A stretch of DNA of 64,000 bases from Pempheris klunzingeri. Taxonomy: Eukaryota; Chordata; Actinopteri; Acropomatiformes; Pempheridae. The stretch is from assembly GCF_042242105.1 (NCBI RefSeq), contig NC_092019.1, forward strand, positions 28,296,828-28,360,827, in the 5' to 3' direction. A program made the translations under genes and the position numbers. The notes beneath the pieces were generated by a model. The model worked only from the letters and a program-made list of their open reading frames with translations, did not search any database and was not told the DNA's origin. Shown piece by piece: positions 43,660 to 56,023 of this stretch (its first letter is position 1; every line of letters starts with the position of its first letter).

Positions 43660-45505
43660 AGCAGCATCAGGTGTAGCAGTTATCACAGGTGTAGCATCAG
43701 GTGTAGCAGTTATCACAGTGGAACATCAGGTGTAGCAGTTATCACAGTGTAACATCTGGTGTAGCAGTTATCACAGTGGAACATCAGGTGTAGCAGTTAT
43801 CACAGTGAGCATCAGGTGTAGCAGTTATCACAGCGAGCATCAGGTGTAACAGTTATCACAGTGTAACATCAGGTGTAGCAGTTATCACAGTGGAACATCA
43901 GGTGTAGCAGTTATCACAGTGAGCATCAGGTGTAGCAGTTATCACAGCGAGCATCAGGTGTAACAGTTATCACAGTGGAACATCAGGTGTAGCAGTTATC
44001 ACAGTGGAACATCAGGTGTAGCAGTTATCACAGTGGAACATCAGGTGTAGGTGACAGAAAAGCTGTCTCTGAGGTGTCTGGGGCCAAGCAAAATAACTTC
44101 AGTTTTATCTGAATTTAGCAGCAGAAAGTTGCTGCTCATCCAGGACTTTATGTCCTTAAGGCAGATTTGAAGTTTAGCCAACTGATTGGGTTCATCTGGC
44201 TTTATTGATAAGTATAATTGTGTATCATCTGCATAACAGTGGAAACGAATGGAGTGCTTCCTGATAATATTACCAAGAGGAAGCATAAGATAAAGAGTAT
44301 TGGTCCAAGCACTGAACCTTGTGGAACTCCATGTCTAACCTTAGTGTGGACAGAGGATTCATTATTAATATGTACAAACTGAAATCGATCTAATAAATAG
44401 GACTTAAACCAGCTTAATGCAGTTCCTTTTATACCAATGAACTGTTCCAGTCTCTGTAACAGGATGTGATGGTCAATGGTGTCAAAAGCAGCACTCAGGT
44501 CTAACAAGACCAGGACAGAGAGGAGTCCTCTGTCTGATGCCATATGGAGGTCGTTTGTAACCTTCACCAGTGCTGTCTCTGTGCTGTGGTTCGCTCTAAA
44601 ACCTGACTGAAAATCCTCAAATAGACTATTAGAGTTTAAAAAATTACACAGCTGATTAGCTACAACTTTCTCCAGGATCTTGGAGAGAAAGGGAAGGTTG
44701 GATATAGGTCTATAGTTAGCTAACACACCTGAATCAAGAGTAGGCTTTTTCAGGAGAGGTTTAATTACTGCTACTTTATAGGACTGCGGTACATAGCCTG
44801 TTAGTAAAGACTGATTTGTCATATCCAGTAAGGACGTGTTAATTAGGGGCAGGACCTCTTTAAGGAGTCCAGTAGGAATGGGGTCTAGGAGACATGTTGA
44901 CGATCTAGGTGTAGCAGTTATCACAGCGTAACATCAGGTGTAACAGTTATCACAGTGTAACATCAGGTGTAGCAGTTATCACAGTGAACATCAGGTGTAG
45001 CAGTTATCACAGTGTAACATCAGGTGTAGCAGTTATCACAGTGAGCATCAGGTGTAGCAGTTATCACAGTGGAACATCAGGTGTAGCAGTTATCACAGTG
45101 AACATCAGGTGTAGCAGTTATCACAGTGAGCAGCAGGTGTAGCAGTTATCACAGTGTAACATCAGGTGTAGCAGTTATCACAGTGAGCATCAGGTGTAGC
45201 AGTTATCACAGTGAGCATCAGGTGTAGCAGTAATCACAGTGGAACATCAGGTGTAGCAGTTATCACAGTGAACATCAGGTGTAGCAGTTATCACAGTTAG
45301 CATCAGGTGTAGCAGTTATCACAGTGGAACATCAGGTGTAGCAGTTATCACAGTGAACATCAGGTGTAGCAGTTATCACAGTGAGCAGCAGGTGTAGCAG
45401 TTATCACAGTGAGCAGCAGGTGTAGCGGTTATCACAGTGTAACATCAGGTGTAGCAGTTATCACAGTGAGCAGCAGGTGTAGCAGTTATCACAGTGTAAC
45501 AGCAA
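43660..45505. repeat. Minisatellite inside hAT copy 2
   Basis: Dozens of catcaggtgtagcagttatc-acagtg units with ag, gaa, taa or aa suffixes, interrupted at 44050-44908 by LINE sequence. Blocks of the same suffix order recur (for example 43800-43865 and 43918-43975), indicating segmental duplication within the array. Confidence 0.93.
44050..44908 (-). pseudogene. Internal L2 reverse transcriptase fragment in the minisatellite
   Basis: 859 bp corresponding to about 9397-10256 of the L2 at 9314, reversed, with neither 5' nor 3' LINE end. The minus frame 44924-44202 keeps [11 protein letters not shown], but a shift follows; the [13 protein letters not shown] box (intact catalytic sequence) is read in the next frame (44286-44041). 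Both borders lie inside minisatellite units. Lack of the LINE tail argues against normal target-primed insertion. Confidence 0.85.
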
Positions 45506-46103
45506 GTTGTTCACTTGCTTCTGAGCGATCAGCCTCAACATCGTATGCTAATCAGTAAATAAGCAGTTTGATATTTCTGTAGCTGAGCGGCATGGAGAGG
45601 TCTTTACTGTTAGGGATCATCTGTATAGATTAAACCTACTCAGTAGGTGTCTACATTGGCCTAATCTATGCTTGTTTTATTTCCATCTGGCATTCTGGCA
45701 AGCTAACGGTTTGCTTTTAATAGTCAGTCAAAATGCTGTTCCATTTTCAACCCTTCATGGATCTGATTTTTAACTTGTGTTACAGTTCATATTATCTAAA
45801 GCATGTTAATTGTTTTAAACTTTACGTCAGTCTTAAAGTACACATTATTATTATTATTCTTTATTCACTTATTTACAGGTTTTTATTTTGTGGTAAGGGT
45901 ATTTATATTGTGTTTCAGATATTTTTGTATTAATTTGTGATTTGTTAAGTATGTAAATTTGGTGACATGTTACCTTACAAATTAAAGACAATGATAAAAG
46001 CAATGCTATTCGATTTCTTTTGTAAGTGCATGTAAATCGGCGATGGAGGGGGGCGCCATCTAAAATCTCGCCTAGGGCGCCACATTGGGGAGAGCCGGCT
46101 CTG

Positions 46104-46297
46104 CACACAACCCCACTTCAAATAGTCCAAACTATCACTTTCAATAAACCATTTTACCAGTACTACCTGTGCTGTGACAACACCATCAGTATTTTTTAGT
46201 GGAACCACTGGTTTGGTCAAGTGGTTTGTTTGTTTTGCAACGTATGTGCCTGCACAAGAGGCAACAGAAAAGACAAAGAAATTGGAGAGAGTATTTT
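46104..46297. other. Sequence flanking hAT copy 2, unassigned
   Basis: A minus-strand frame (VVTAQVVLVKWFIESDSLDY) is open up to the hAT border, but I do not recognise it and cannot tell whether it continued the SAMD9-like fragment. Confidence 0.35.
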
Positions 46298-46925
46298 AAC
46301 CCTGAGATGAGGGAAACTCTGGGTTTTCAGTTCCAGAAAGAGAGCTGGCTTAAGCTCAGACTTAGTGAACCTAACCTGCTCACTAGCAGGTTTTCTTTAA
46401 CAAATCCTGAGTTTCTCTCAGTCTCCTCCCTTTTAAAAAAACAGACATAATGTTTTACTTCCTCATTGATTCAGCCCATTTAAAAGTACGTAGCGAAGTG
46501 CAGTAATTCGAGGAGCTTCACAGTATATCTGGATGGAACTGGATCAGATTGTGAGCTCACAATCATGTCACTATGTCTTTGATGTATGGGCTATATTTTT
46601 TTTAATCTTCAACTATTTTTCATCTTAAGTTGCTGGCCCCTGTGTTTTGTCCCCATCAGATTCAAGGTGAACAAATCCATTTCTCTTCACTCACTGCCTT
46701 TTATTTACCTGTTGCCATGGTGAATCGTAGCATCAGAACTGATGATTTATGTTCACCACGAACACACTCTCATCAAGTTCAACCCTCTCAGAGCTGATTT
46801 GACAAACTCTGATCAGCTGCTCTGGAACTGAAAACTTGAAAACTGAGTTTCCCATCTCAGGGTTGATCAACTCAGAGTTTGGGGTTAAGCTCAGAGTTGG
46901 TTAAATCTGCTGTCTGAAACAGTGC
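46298..46925. repeat. MITE-like element with inverted arms
   Basis: aaccctgagatgagggaaactc at the left and gagtttcccatctcagggtt near 46846-46866 are inverted matches, followed by further ctcagagttgg repeats on the right only. Also inverted: cagttccagaaagagagc and cagctgctctggaactg. Fish Harbinger-type MITEs with such ctgagtt-rich arms exist, but I see no clear 3-bp target duplication. Confidence 0.5.
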
Positions 46926-47061
46926 CCAGAACATTAAAAAACCTAGTATATAAATTACAGTATGTAAGGATTAGCACCAGTGCCCATGAGATCTGTGAGT
47001 TTACGACATTTAAGTGATGAATGCAACTGAATGCAATAGTTAGTTATGTATAGGTGACTGT

Positions 47062-47973
47062 TTGTTCCAACACAAATCTTTTTTTGTACGTCTCAATCTA
47101 ATTTGTTTCCTTTACAACACGCACAACCCCATTCACATCAACGGGATGGCTGTGGAACGTGTCTCCAGCTTCAAGTTCCTGGGGACTCACATCTCTGAGA
47201 ACCTCTCCTGGTCCACTAACACCTCCAACCTGGTCAAGAAGGCTCACCAACGCCTCTTCTTCCTGAGGACACTGAAGAGACACCACCTGTCCTCAAGCGT
47301 ACTGGTGAACTTCTACCGCTGTGCGATCGAGAGCATCCTGACCAGCTGTGTCACTGTCTGGTATGGGAACTGCTCTGCCGCAGACCGTAAGATGCTACAG
47401 CGGGTGGTGAAAACTGCCCAACGTATCACAAGGACTCCTCTTCCAGCCATTGAGGACGTTCAGAGGAAACGCTGTCTGCGTCGAGCTCGCAGCATCCTCA
47501 AGGACTCCTCCCACCCTGCCCATAAACTGTTTGTCCTCTTACCCTCCGGCAGGCGCTTCAGGAGCCTCCGAACCAGGACCACCAGACTGAGGAACAGCTT
47601 TTTCCCCAGAGCTGTCTCCCTACTGAACTCTGCCCCGACACATCACCATACTGTCCTCTGTAAATATAGTATTTAAATCTAGGTAATATGTATATCACCT
47701 CAATCTGTATACACCTGTATTATATGTACATTCCACTCTTAGTCTAATCCGTATATTATATTTATATTTTTACCGTAGTCACTAGCACACATGTTCATAG
47801 CACTACTCTGTATATAGCACCTGTAATTCTGTATATTCTGTACATACCTTATATATATTCTGCACTTTTTCTACAAATTGCACTTCTGGTTAGATGCCAA
47901 ACTGCATTTCATTGCCTTGTACTGTACAGGTGTAATGACAATAAAGTTGAATCTAATCTAATCTAATCTAATC
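47062..47973 (+). pseudogene. LINE ORF2 C-terminus with 3' UTR and ATCTA-type tail
   Basis: The plus frame runs to TAA 47674-47676. From about 47125 it encodes VSSFKFLGTHISENLSW, HQRLFFLRTLKRH, ILTSCVTVWYGNCSAADRK, LRRARSILKDSSHPAHKLF and LLPSGRRFRSL, the C-terminal region shared by many fish LINEs. About 300 bp of 3' UTR follow, with aataaagttga and a tandem ctaat tail ending 47973. The RT catalytic region is absent through 5' truncation. The tail differs from that of the L2 copies, so this is another family. Confidence 0.87.
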
Positions 47974-47984
47974 ATTGTTTGGTT

Positions 47985-48740
47985 AGCTGCACCACACATC
48001 ATTTTACAGAATGTACCTCCTGAGGCTAAATGGTTCTCTGTTCTTGACCTTGCTAATGCATTTTTCAGCGTTCCAGTTCATCCAGACTCCCAGGACTGGT
48101 TTGCATTCACTTTGAAATGAATGACGATCATAAAACCTGAATGATCATAAAACTTCCCATCTCTCTACAGCTCTCTGGCTCAGATATCACACTGTCCTGC
48201 TTGACAAGCCTAATGTCGTGGGTGCAGAGGTGCTCCAAACTTAATCCTGCCACTCTCCTCCAAACAGAGTTTGACGGCCAACCACATAACTGTGTGGCTG
48301 CCGTAGAGGTTCCGTTCCTCACGTCCTGATGGCATGGCTGATGAACCTCTCACTAACCCTGACCTTGTTCTTTCTCTTTGTTGATGGCTCAGCCTATAGA
48401 TAGCTCTGGCACTAACTGTGTGGGTTTCTGTGTGGTTCCTGATCATGACACTTTCTTCCGTGGCAAGGCTAGGGCGGATGCTGCAGCTAAACACGCAGCC
48501 CTCCATGGTCAAGCTTATGCATTATCTGTACTCAAAACCTTCCAAATGACTAGACAGAGCAAATTACACATGCCCTAATGTCGCTATCTTGGCTCTCCTT
48601 GGTTACATTTGTGTCTTAATCCAGACCAGATCTGACTTTATGCACGCACCGGCAACGTTAACCTCAAGCAATGCCCCCATGGAGCACAAGGGTGGGGGTG
48701 TCCAGATCTGAGAAAATAATTGACTTTGGTGGGCGGTGGT
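47985..48740 (+). pseudogene. Retroviral pol fragments (RT and RNase H)
   Basis: Plus strand: PPEAKWFSVLDLANAFFSV then VHPDSQDWFAFTLK (RT motif with the first catalytic D) to a stop at 48118. After a deletion come LNPATLLQTEFDGQPHNC (equivalent to sequence near 33010 in the provirus), and SSGTNCVGFCV with KARADAAAKHAALHG of RNase H (48378-48578). Several frames and stops. A different, older and more deleted provirus than 29820-36620, in the opposite orientation. Confidence 0.75.
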
Positions 48741-49270
48741 TGGATTATTTATCTAATCATGCCTCTCCAGCCACGATGTGGTGTTAGAAATGTCTGCCTC
48801 GCAGCCCACTGTCTGAAGAGAAGCAGTGCATTTTGGTGCAATTGAGTAAGTCCTTTCTCGTATATACAAAATCCACTTCCTATGCAGTTACAATCCACTA
48901 CGTACTCAATTTGACATCACATGTAGTATGAATAGTATGTTAATATGTGAAACTCTCACAGTCTGTGTGCGACACAGCAGAAAAATTCATGCAGTCTAAA
49001 TTTAGTTAAACTTGCATGCAGACTTAGTGCTGGGTGTGAGCAGCTGCAGGCAAACAAGAGCCTGTCTGAGCCTGTCTGACCCCCCCCCCCCCATTTAAAA
49101 TCTGGATTCATCTGAATTCATAAGAAACGGCTAAGAACTTTAAAACATGTTGAAAATGACTGTATTATTATCCTCGGTGTGATTTCATTCAGTTTCTAGC
49201 AGGTCTGGTTACATTGTACATAGTTGCAGTATCTGGCCAGTAGGTGGGGCTGTGTGCATCAGGTACCAAT
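48741..49270. other. No gene recognised
   Basis: Contains a C12-type run at 49081-49092. No family signature or RNA fold found. Confidence 0.5.
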
Positions 49271-50160
49271 AGCGGACGCCAGTCTCTAATAGAGCGAGAC
49301 GTCAGACCTTAAGACTGATATGTTTTTGTTACCATTTCTGCAGGTAAGATGCTCAAAAATCATAACCAGAAGGAAATATGAAAATAATATAACATGTATA
49401 AGCCTTAGACTGTGACTGTGACATATAGTGATTTGAATGAATGGAGACGAGTGAGTCGTTGTAAGGAGTGCTAACTGAGTACAGCGACGCAGCGCTAAAA
49501 ATGTTAAAAACGAGATAGAAAACTGTTTTCTAAAGTGAGAAACAAGCAACCGTAGATAGAATCACAGACAGGGATAAGAGTTGTGGCTAGCGAATGAGTT
49601 GGAAGGAGTTAAAGCTTTATTTGTGTGAATGAATGAGCGAAGGCAAACGACACAGATGCTAACAATGCTAACAATAATAAAGTCTGCGGGCATTAAAGTT
49701 TGACCGCCGGCAGTACACAGTTTCCGGTTGGGTTTTCAGAATAAGAGCGGAAGACACGATTTCAGTATTAGATTTTGTTATTTTTGAGCAACATAGAGCT
49801 AGACAGAGACCATAATAAAGACTGGTGAGTTAAAAACAGTCAAGTTAAAGTTAAAACTGTGAAACAGTTCATGGGAGAATAAGGGTAGATTAAAAAGATG
49901 TTCATTGAGTATAAATACTTTTGGTGAAAAGGTTGTTTACAGGATGGATTATTACATGATGGCATGATTGTAATTTGAATGTTTTTGACTTGATCAACTT
50001 GTAATGTGTGTTCTGAGATATGCCAGTCGCTAATAGAGTGAGACGTCAACAGTACGAGTAACACGGAGCAACACAGACGTTAAGACTGATATGTTTTTGT
50101 TACCATTTCTGCAGGAATAAAAATGAATGTGTTAAAAGTGTAACATATGTAATAAGCTGA
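49271..50160 (+). repeat. Duplicated exon-like segment
   Basis: The block gacgtcag...ttaagactgatatgtttttgttaccatttctgcag occurs at about 49300-49344 and again at 50041-50115, and reversed near 17030-17105. Ends in a polypyrimidine-AG resembling a splice acceptor; the first copy is followed directly by gtaaga. 49725-50130 is the reverse complement of 16990-17480. No protein recognised. Confidence 0.6.
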
Positions 50161-50292
50161 CAACTTAGTGTACAGCTACTGTCAACATCTTTCATAGACA
50201 ACGTCCTCACCCTACCCTATCATGAGTAGCCATAGAGGTAGTGAGACACTCATTGAGCAGTTGAAATACTCATAAAAGGTCATAGCAAGTGA

Positions 50293-50364
50293 GGGGATGT
50301 AGCTCAGTGGTAGAGCGTGTGCTTTGCATGTACAAGGTCCTGGGTTCAATCCCCAGCATCTCCA
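50293..50364 (+). tRNA. tRNA-Ala(TGC)
   Basis: Complete cloverleaf with all stems paired (one G-U each in acceptor and anticodon stem), A-box TAGCTCAGTGG, B-box GGTTCAATCCC, anticodon TGC, discriminator A. Identical to 16746-16817, with the same repeat flanks in opposite orientation. No T4 terminator closely downstream; expression is uncertain. Confidence 0.8.
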
Positions 50365-50579
50365 ACAAGTTAAAGCCCTTACACCACAGTGGTGCCGTGT
50401 GTCATTAAATCAAAGTGGTTAGCCATATGTCCGTCCCTCCATCCAGCCATACATCCACTTGTCCAATCCTCATTACAGATCATGACTGAGGCGTTAGGAT
50501 TTTGTGTTCTCCATTCATCTATCCCACTTTTGGGAATGTAATATGATATGTGTATATGAATGTATATGATATGTAAATG

Positions 50580-51300
50580 TCATAAACTCTTCAAACTCCT
50601 CCCGTCTGGTAGGCGCTACAGATCACTGTACACCCAAACCACCAGACACAGAGACAGTTTCTTCCCGCAGGCCGTCACCCTGATGAACTCGCACTAACCT
50701 CAGTCTCAGGATCCACTGTGCAATAGTTCCACACCCCTGCACATTTGCAACTTTTTTACACTGCAATTCTGCAGTACACCTACCTCTATTGTACATACTG
50801 TTGTTAAAGAGTTCTATATTGTTTATATATATATTCTTTTCCTATTGTTGTAGTTTATTTCTATTTTTCTCCTCACTGTACATAGAGAGTCAAGTTTCAC
50901 CGAGTCAAATTCCTTGTTTGCCTGTTCAAACTTGGCCAATAAAGCTGATTCTGATTCTCATTACAGATGATGGCTGAGGCATTATGATTCTCTTTTCTCT
51001 GTCTGTCTTCCATCTATCTCATTCTTAGGAATGCAACGGCTGACATTGTCCATGATGTCCTGCAGCTTGCACTGTGTGCGTCCTTCCACCACCATCCCCA
51101 GTGAATCCAGATTTGTAGCCAGCCTTATTAACCAGCTTGACCAGCCGCCTGGTGAGTGTGAGCGTGAGTGGTTGTCTGTCTCTATGTATTGGCCCTGTGA
51201 TTGACTGTTGAGTCCAGGGTTTTACCCCACCTCTCGCCCAATGTGAACTGGGAGCTCTCCCACGACCCTTAAGGATAAGTGCTATAGATGGATGGATGAG
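50580..51300 (+). repeat. R-related LINE segments (reversed copy)
   Basis: 50585-50960 carries the LINE 3' end (ctcccgtctggtaggcgcta, then 3' UTR with ggccaataaagctgattctg). 51000-51300 is the reversed equivalent of 12900-13200, with a deletion of about 20 bp in the EKLVNKAG region. Confidence 0.78.
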
Positions 51301-51608
51301 TGGGATATGTAAATGTAAAATATTCCAGAGATCAGGCTGTTGGTGTTTGGTGAAATTGGCTGCTTGAGGAAGCCCAGAGGCAGTGATGTTAACACCATAA
51401 CAACATCTCTCTAAGCAGTTTGAATATAAACTCAACTGTGTAACATTCATGAAGAGAGGAAGAGACTGTTGTGTTACACCATCAGTTTTAGCTTGGTGCA
51501 CGCAATAAGCTGACAACTTAGTGTACAACTACTCACCCTACCCTATCATGACTAGCCATAGAGGTAGGAAGACACTCATTGAGCAGTTGAAATACTCAAA
51601 ACAAGAGA

Positions 51609-51680
51609 GGGAATGTAGTTCAGTGGTAGAGCGTGTGCTTTGCATGTACAAGGTCCTGGGTTCAATCCCCAGGATCTCCA
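51609..51680 (+). pseudogene. Degenerate tRNA-Ala(TGC) copy
   Basis: Anticodon arm and B-box are intact. The acceptor has two non-pairs (A4-C69 and G7-G66). Flanks match the other tRNA-Ala repeat units. Confidence 0.72.
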
Positions 51681-51759
51681 ACAAGTTAATGTTTAGCACA
51701 AAAAGCCCTTACACCACAGTTGTGCCGTGTGTCATTAAATCAAAATGGTAAGCCATTTG

Positions 51760-52540
51760 TCTTTATCTGTCTGCCAATCCATATGTCCGTCCCTCCATCC
51801 AGCCATCCAGCCATCCAGCCATACATCCATGAGCGTGAGTGGTTGTCTGTGTCTATGTATTGACCCTGTGATTGACTGTTGAGGAGTCCAGGGTTTTACC
51901 CCACCTCTTGCCTAATGTCAACTGGGAGCTCTCCCGCGACCCTTAAGGATAAGCGCTATCCAGAGATTGGGCCCTTGGTGCCTGATGAGACTTTTCACAA
52001 AAGGTCCTTTGATGTGTCATCACTTTGACAAGTCATGTTCCGGAATGTTGGATAAGCCTTTGATGCAGGCAAGTCTCTGCTCAGAGTGTGACCAGACAAC
52101 TCAAGTGGGAAAGGAGCAAACATGAAGCAAACAGGTTTTGATGAAAGTCACTGATTCCCAAATACTTTCTACGTTTCAAACGGTAAGCTGATCATTTCAA
52201 TTGATCCTTTTGTTTATCTGTTCATCTATTGGTCTGTCCACCCGTGTGTCCAATTGTACTGAATGAGGTATCTCAGGAACGCATTCATTTTCATGATTCA
52301 AATTCTGCACAAACCTTTCCATTTGGACTGAACAATGGCAGCGGTGGTGGGAGTCATTATGTCTTTGGGTTGTCTGCCAATCCGCATGTCCGTCCCTCCA
52401 TCCAGCCATACATCCACCTATCCAGTCCTCATTACGGTCTGGTTTGGATCGGCCACCAAACAGGACAGGCACAGACTGCAAAGGACAATCAGGTCTGTGT
52501 GGGGAATATATTTGTGAAAATATAGTGTTACTATTCCAAC
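51760..52540 (-). repeat. Additional R copy, reversed
   Basis: The reverse complement of R segments B and A: 52197-52430 equals about 8115-7929 plus the region before the LTR, with the LTR absent, and 51840-52140 matches 12725-12960. Direct neighbour of the inverted-repeat left arm. Confidence 0.8.
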
Positions 52541-55136
52541 AGTGAAGAATATAGTAGAATAGTATAGTATAATAGTATAATATAGAGTTACTATTTCCAA
52601 GTGCCTTATGATGTGTGGAGATCATGTTGTTATTATTCATAGTGCCTTATTTTGTACCGTATTCACAGCTTTGTATTTACAAGGACAGACACATATTGCT
52701 TAAATGTATTGCTATAGTGTTGGCCAGCTTCATAATGTTAAAGACAGGATACAAGCACTGACCCCAGGTTCTGAAGGGTTAGACACATGAGAGCATGAGA
52801 GAAGTCTGGCAAGAGGGCACACAGCTTACATGCACCACACTAACAACTCCATATAAGGGAGCTCCAAGGACAAGAGATGCTCTCTCTGAATGCCACTATC
52901 GTAGAAGTTAGACAAGATAGACACAATAGGGACAGGTTGCACTGAAAGATGATCATGCATGAGACTAGAGTAGGGAGGGTGTTTTTTCCAGGTTGGGCTT
53001 TACTGGGTTGGAGGTCGTGATGCCAAGAGGCTGGGACCAGCCTGTGCACCAACAAGGGAGGGCTAAGTCTAAACCATGGTCTCCCCCACCTAGTCAAAAC
53101 AAATCCCAATTCTATCCACAATATCTGAATGTACAAATTGATGCCTCACACAGAGCCCGGGGCTCACTCTGCTATCTGTTGGCTACAGACTAACAGCTTG
53201 CTGACTGTGGTTTTCCAAGAACAGACTGAGTCCATGGACATGCTTATGTTTTATTCTTACAAATATTAAAACACCTTAAATGAGAGAAGTTGCCTGTTTT
53301 CTTTTGGAAAAAACCAACACTACATCTGCAGAAAGGATAATTGGGGCCGATTTGCCCTCCATCCAGGACTTGTACCTGTCCAGGTAACATCTCTGCAGGC
53401 CCCTCACACTCCGCACATAAAGTCTTCAAACTCCTCCCGTCTGGTAGGCGCTTCACATCACTGTACACCCAAACCACCAGACACAGAGACAGTTCCTTCC
53501 CCCAGGCCGTCACCCTGATGAACTCGCACTAGCCTCAGTCTCAGGATCCACTGTGCAATAGTTCCACACCCCTGCACATTTGCAACATTTTTACACTGCA
53601 ATTCTGCACTACACCTACCTCTATTGTACATACTGTTGTTAAAGAGTCCTATATTGTTTATATTGTCCTGTTCTTTTCCTATTGTTGTAGTTTATTTCTA
53701 TTTTTCTCCTCACTGTACATAGAGTCAAGTTTCACAGAGTCAAATTCCTTGTTTGCCTGTTCAAACTTGGCCAATAAAGTTGATTCTAATTCTCATTACA
53801 GATGATGACTGAGGCATTATGATTCTCTTTTCTCTGTCTGTCTTCCATCTATCCCATTCTTAGGAATGCAACGGCTGACATTGTCCATGATGTCCTGCAG
53901 CTTGCACTGTGTGCGTCCCTCCACCACCATCCCCAGTGAATCCAGACTTGTATCCAGCTCTGAGCCAGCCTTATTAACCAGCTTCTCCAGCCGCCTGGTG
54001 TTCTCAGCTGGTGAGTGTGAGCGTGAGTGGTTGTCTGTGTCTATGTATTGACCCTGTGATTGACTGTTGAGGAGTCCAGGGTTTTACCCCACCTCTCGCC
54101 CAATGTCAACTGGGAACTCTCCCACGACCCTTAAGGATAAGCGCTACCCAGAGATTGGGCCCTTGGTGCCTGATGAGACTTTTCACTAAAGGTCCTTTGA
54201 TGTGTCATCCCTTTGACAAGTCATGTTCCGGAATGTTGGATAAGCCTTTGATGCAGGCAAGTCTCTGCTCAGAGTGTGCCCAGACAACTCAAGTGGGAAA
54301 GGAGCAAACATGAAGCAAACAGGTTTTGATGAAAGTCACTGATTCCCAAATACTTTCTACGTTTCAAACGGTAAGCTGATAATTTCAATTGATCCTTTTG
54401 TTTATCTGTTCATCTATTGGTCTGTCCAATTGTACTGAATGAGGTATCTCAGGAACGCATTCATTTTCATGATTCAAATTCTGCACAAACCTTTCCATTT
54501 GTACTGAACAATGGCAGCCGTTGTGAGAGTCATTATGTCTTTGGGTTGTCTGCCAATCCGTATGTCCATCCTTCCGTCCAGCCATACATCCACCTATCCA
54601 ATCCTAATTACAGATACAACTGAGGCATTATGATTGTGTGTTCTCTGTTTGTCTGTCTGACTGTCTGTCTTTCTGTTTGTCTGTCTGACTGTCGTCCGTC
54701 CGGGTGTAAACTCGCCTCTCACTCAATGTCAACTGGGATTGGTTCCAGCTCCCCCATGAACCTTAAGGATGAGCACTATAGACGGATGGATGAGTGGGGT
54801 ATGAAAATGTAAAATATTCCAGGGATTGGGCCCTGGCTGCTTAAACTGGAAGGAGCAGCAGTTTACCCTGAGGCAGTGACCATATCACCATCTCTCTAAA
54901 CAGTTTCAACACCAACTGAACATCATGACCCTCATGAAGAGAGGAAGAAACTGTTGTGTTAGACAATTGATCTCTTTAGCTTGGTGAACCTAATACACTG
55001 ACAATTTAGTGAATAATTACTGTCAATTTTCTATCATAATATACAGAACTTACCCTATCCTATCATCAGTATCCATAGAGGTACTAAGGCACTCATTGGC
55101 CAGTTGAAATACCACTGAGGTTCTGGGGTCCTGGGT

Positions 55137-55155
55137 TCAATCCCTAGCATCTCCA
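55137..55155 (+). pseudogene. tRNA-Ala 3' half
   Basis: Only ggtcctgggttcaatcccta and catctcca remain of the tRNA-Ala unit; the anticodon half is deleted. Mirror copy at 58757-58785. Confidence 0.6.
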
Positions 55156-55359
55156 ACATCTTTAGTCTTTACACCACACTGTAATCCTGCAACAGTATTA
55201 CATATAGTGGGTTCATATGCGGTAGTCTATATCATAACTTCAGCCATGTGTCCTTCTCTGTGTGCTGACCATATCCTTCATTGCTGTATTCAACATATCT
55301 TCTAATGGCTACTTTCAGCAGAATAACAAGCCATGTGACAAAGCTGCTTATGTATATTT

Positions 55360-56023
55360 AGGGCCCGTGGACCAAGCGGTGCGAGGACCCTATTGAAATG
55401 TGAGGAAATGCATCCGAAATTAAAGCTGCAAGCAGAAGGGCCCTCACACCTTTGTTGCATGTCGGGCAATGTCATGCAAATCAAATGATGATTGGCACAA
55501 AAGTCTTACTTCCTGTTGTCACTAGGTGGCAAAATGACTGTGGTCGCTAACTGGCATGTAGATATCTTCAGGCCGGGACTCTTATTAATCATGACAAGTT
55601 TGGAACAGATTGGATAATGTACACTGAATATACAACAATTTCCTGTTTCATGGTGAACATGGTGTCGCCACGGTGACCGTGTTTGACGAAACCTCAAAAG
55701 CTTCATAAGTGAGCATCATCCACGTCTTGGGAATGTTTGGACCAAATTTGAAGTGGCTCTAACTAACCTGCTGAGAGAGAGACGTCTGAGAATAAAACAT
55801 GCACTTCGTCCCGCCACTATGCACATGTCTTAAGAGCCGGACAGTCACCAAACAGTATAAATGTGGTGAAGATAGGACCTTGCAGAGTGGAGTTACTGCA
55901 CTTGTAATGCTCACGGCGAAGGAACATTTTCCATCGAAATTCGTCGCGCCGCCAAAGCAACAGCTTTTGGTAAAAACTCACGGTTTTCGGCAGACGGGTT
56001 CTGGCTCATGTGCTTGCTGCAAA
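55360..56023. repeat. Dispersed element X, left-arm copy
   Basis: Begins near tttagggcccg and contains gcgagg, aaattaaagctgcaagcag and gagggccctc motifs, then about 500 bp that recur reversed at 57880-58550. Conserved over its length but with no frame or clear terminal repeat; class unknown. Confidence 0.65.

Larger units (their letters stand above)
43248..46103. mobile_element. Large hAT-type element, copy 2
   Basis: Same family as 8227-12724, with the full CAGGGCCGGCTCT start and inverted CAGAGCCGGCTCT end. It lacks the L2 and nested hAT of copy 1, so it supplies both their empty sites. Its minisatellite is much longer (43660-45505) and contains an inverted L2 fragment. The flanking 8-mers (ttgaagct, cacacaac) do not match, unlike copy 1. 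Confidence 0.88.
52541..56023 (-). repeat. Left arm of a large inverted repeat
   Basis: Collinear with the reverse complement of 57636-62781: A segment (52620-52745), 52840-53225, LINE 3' end (53280-53790), the LINE ORF segment (53810-54100), B (54310-54620), the tRNA-Ala remnant (55137-55155) and the dispersed element 55360-56023. It lacks the L2 insertion of the right arm and a 245-bp piece at 57660-57905. Confidence 0.85.
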
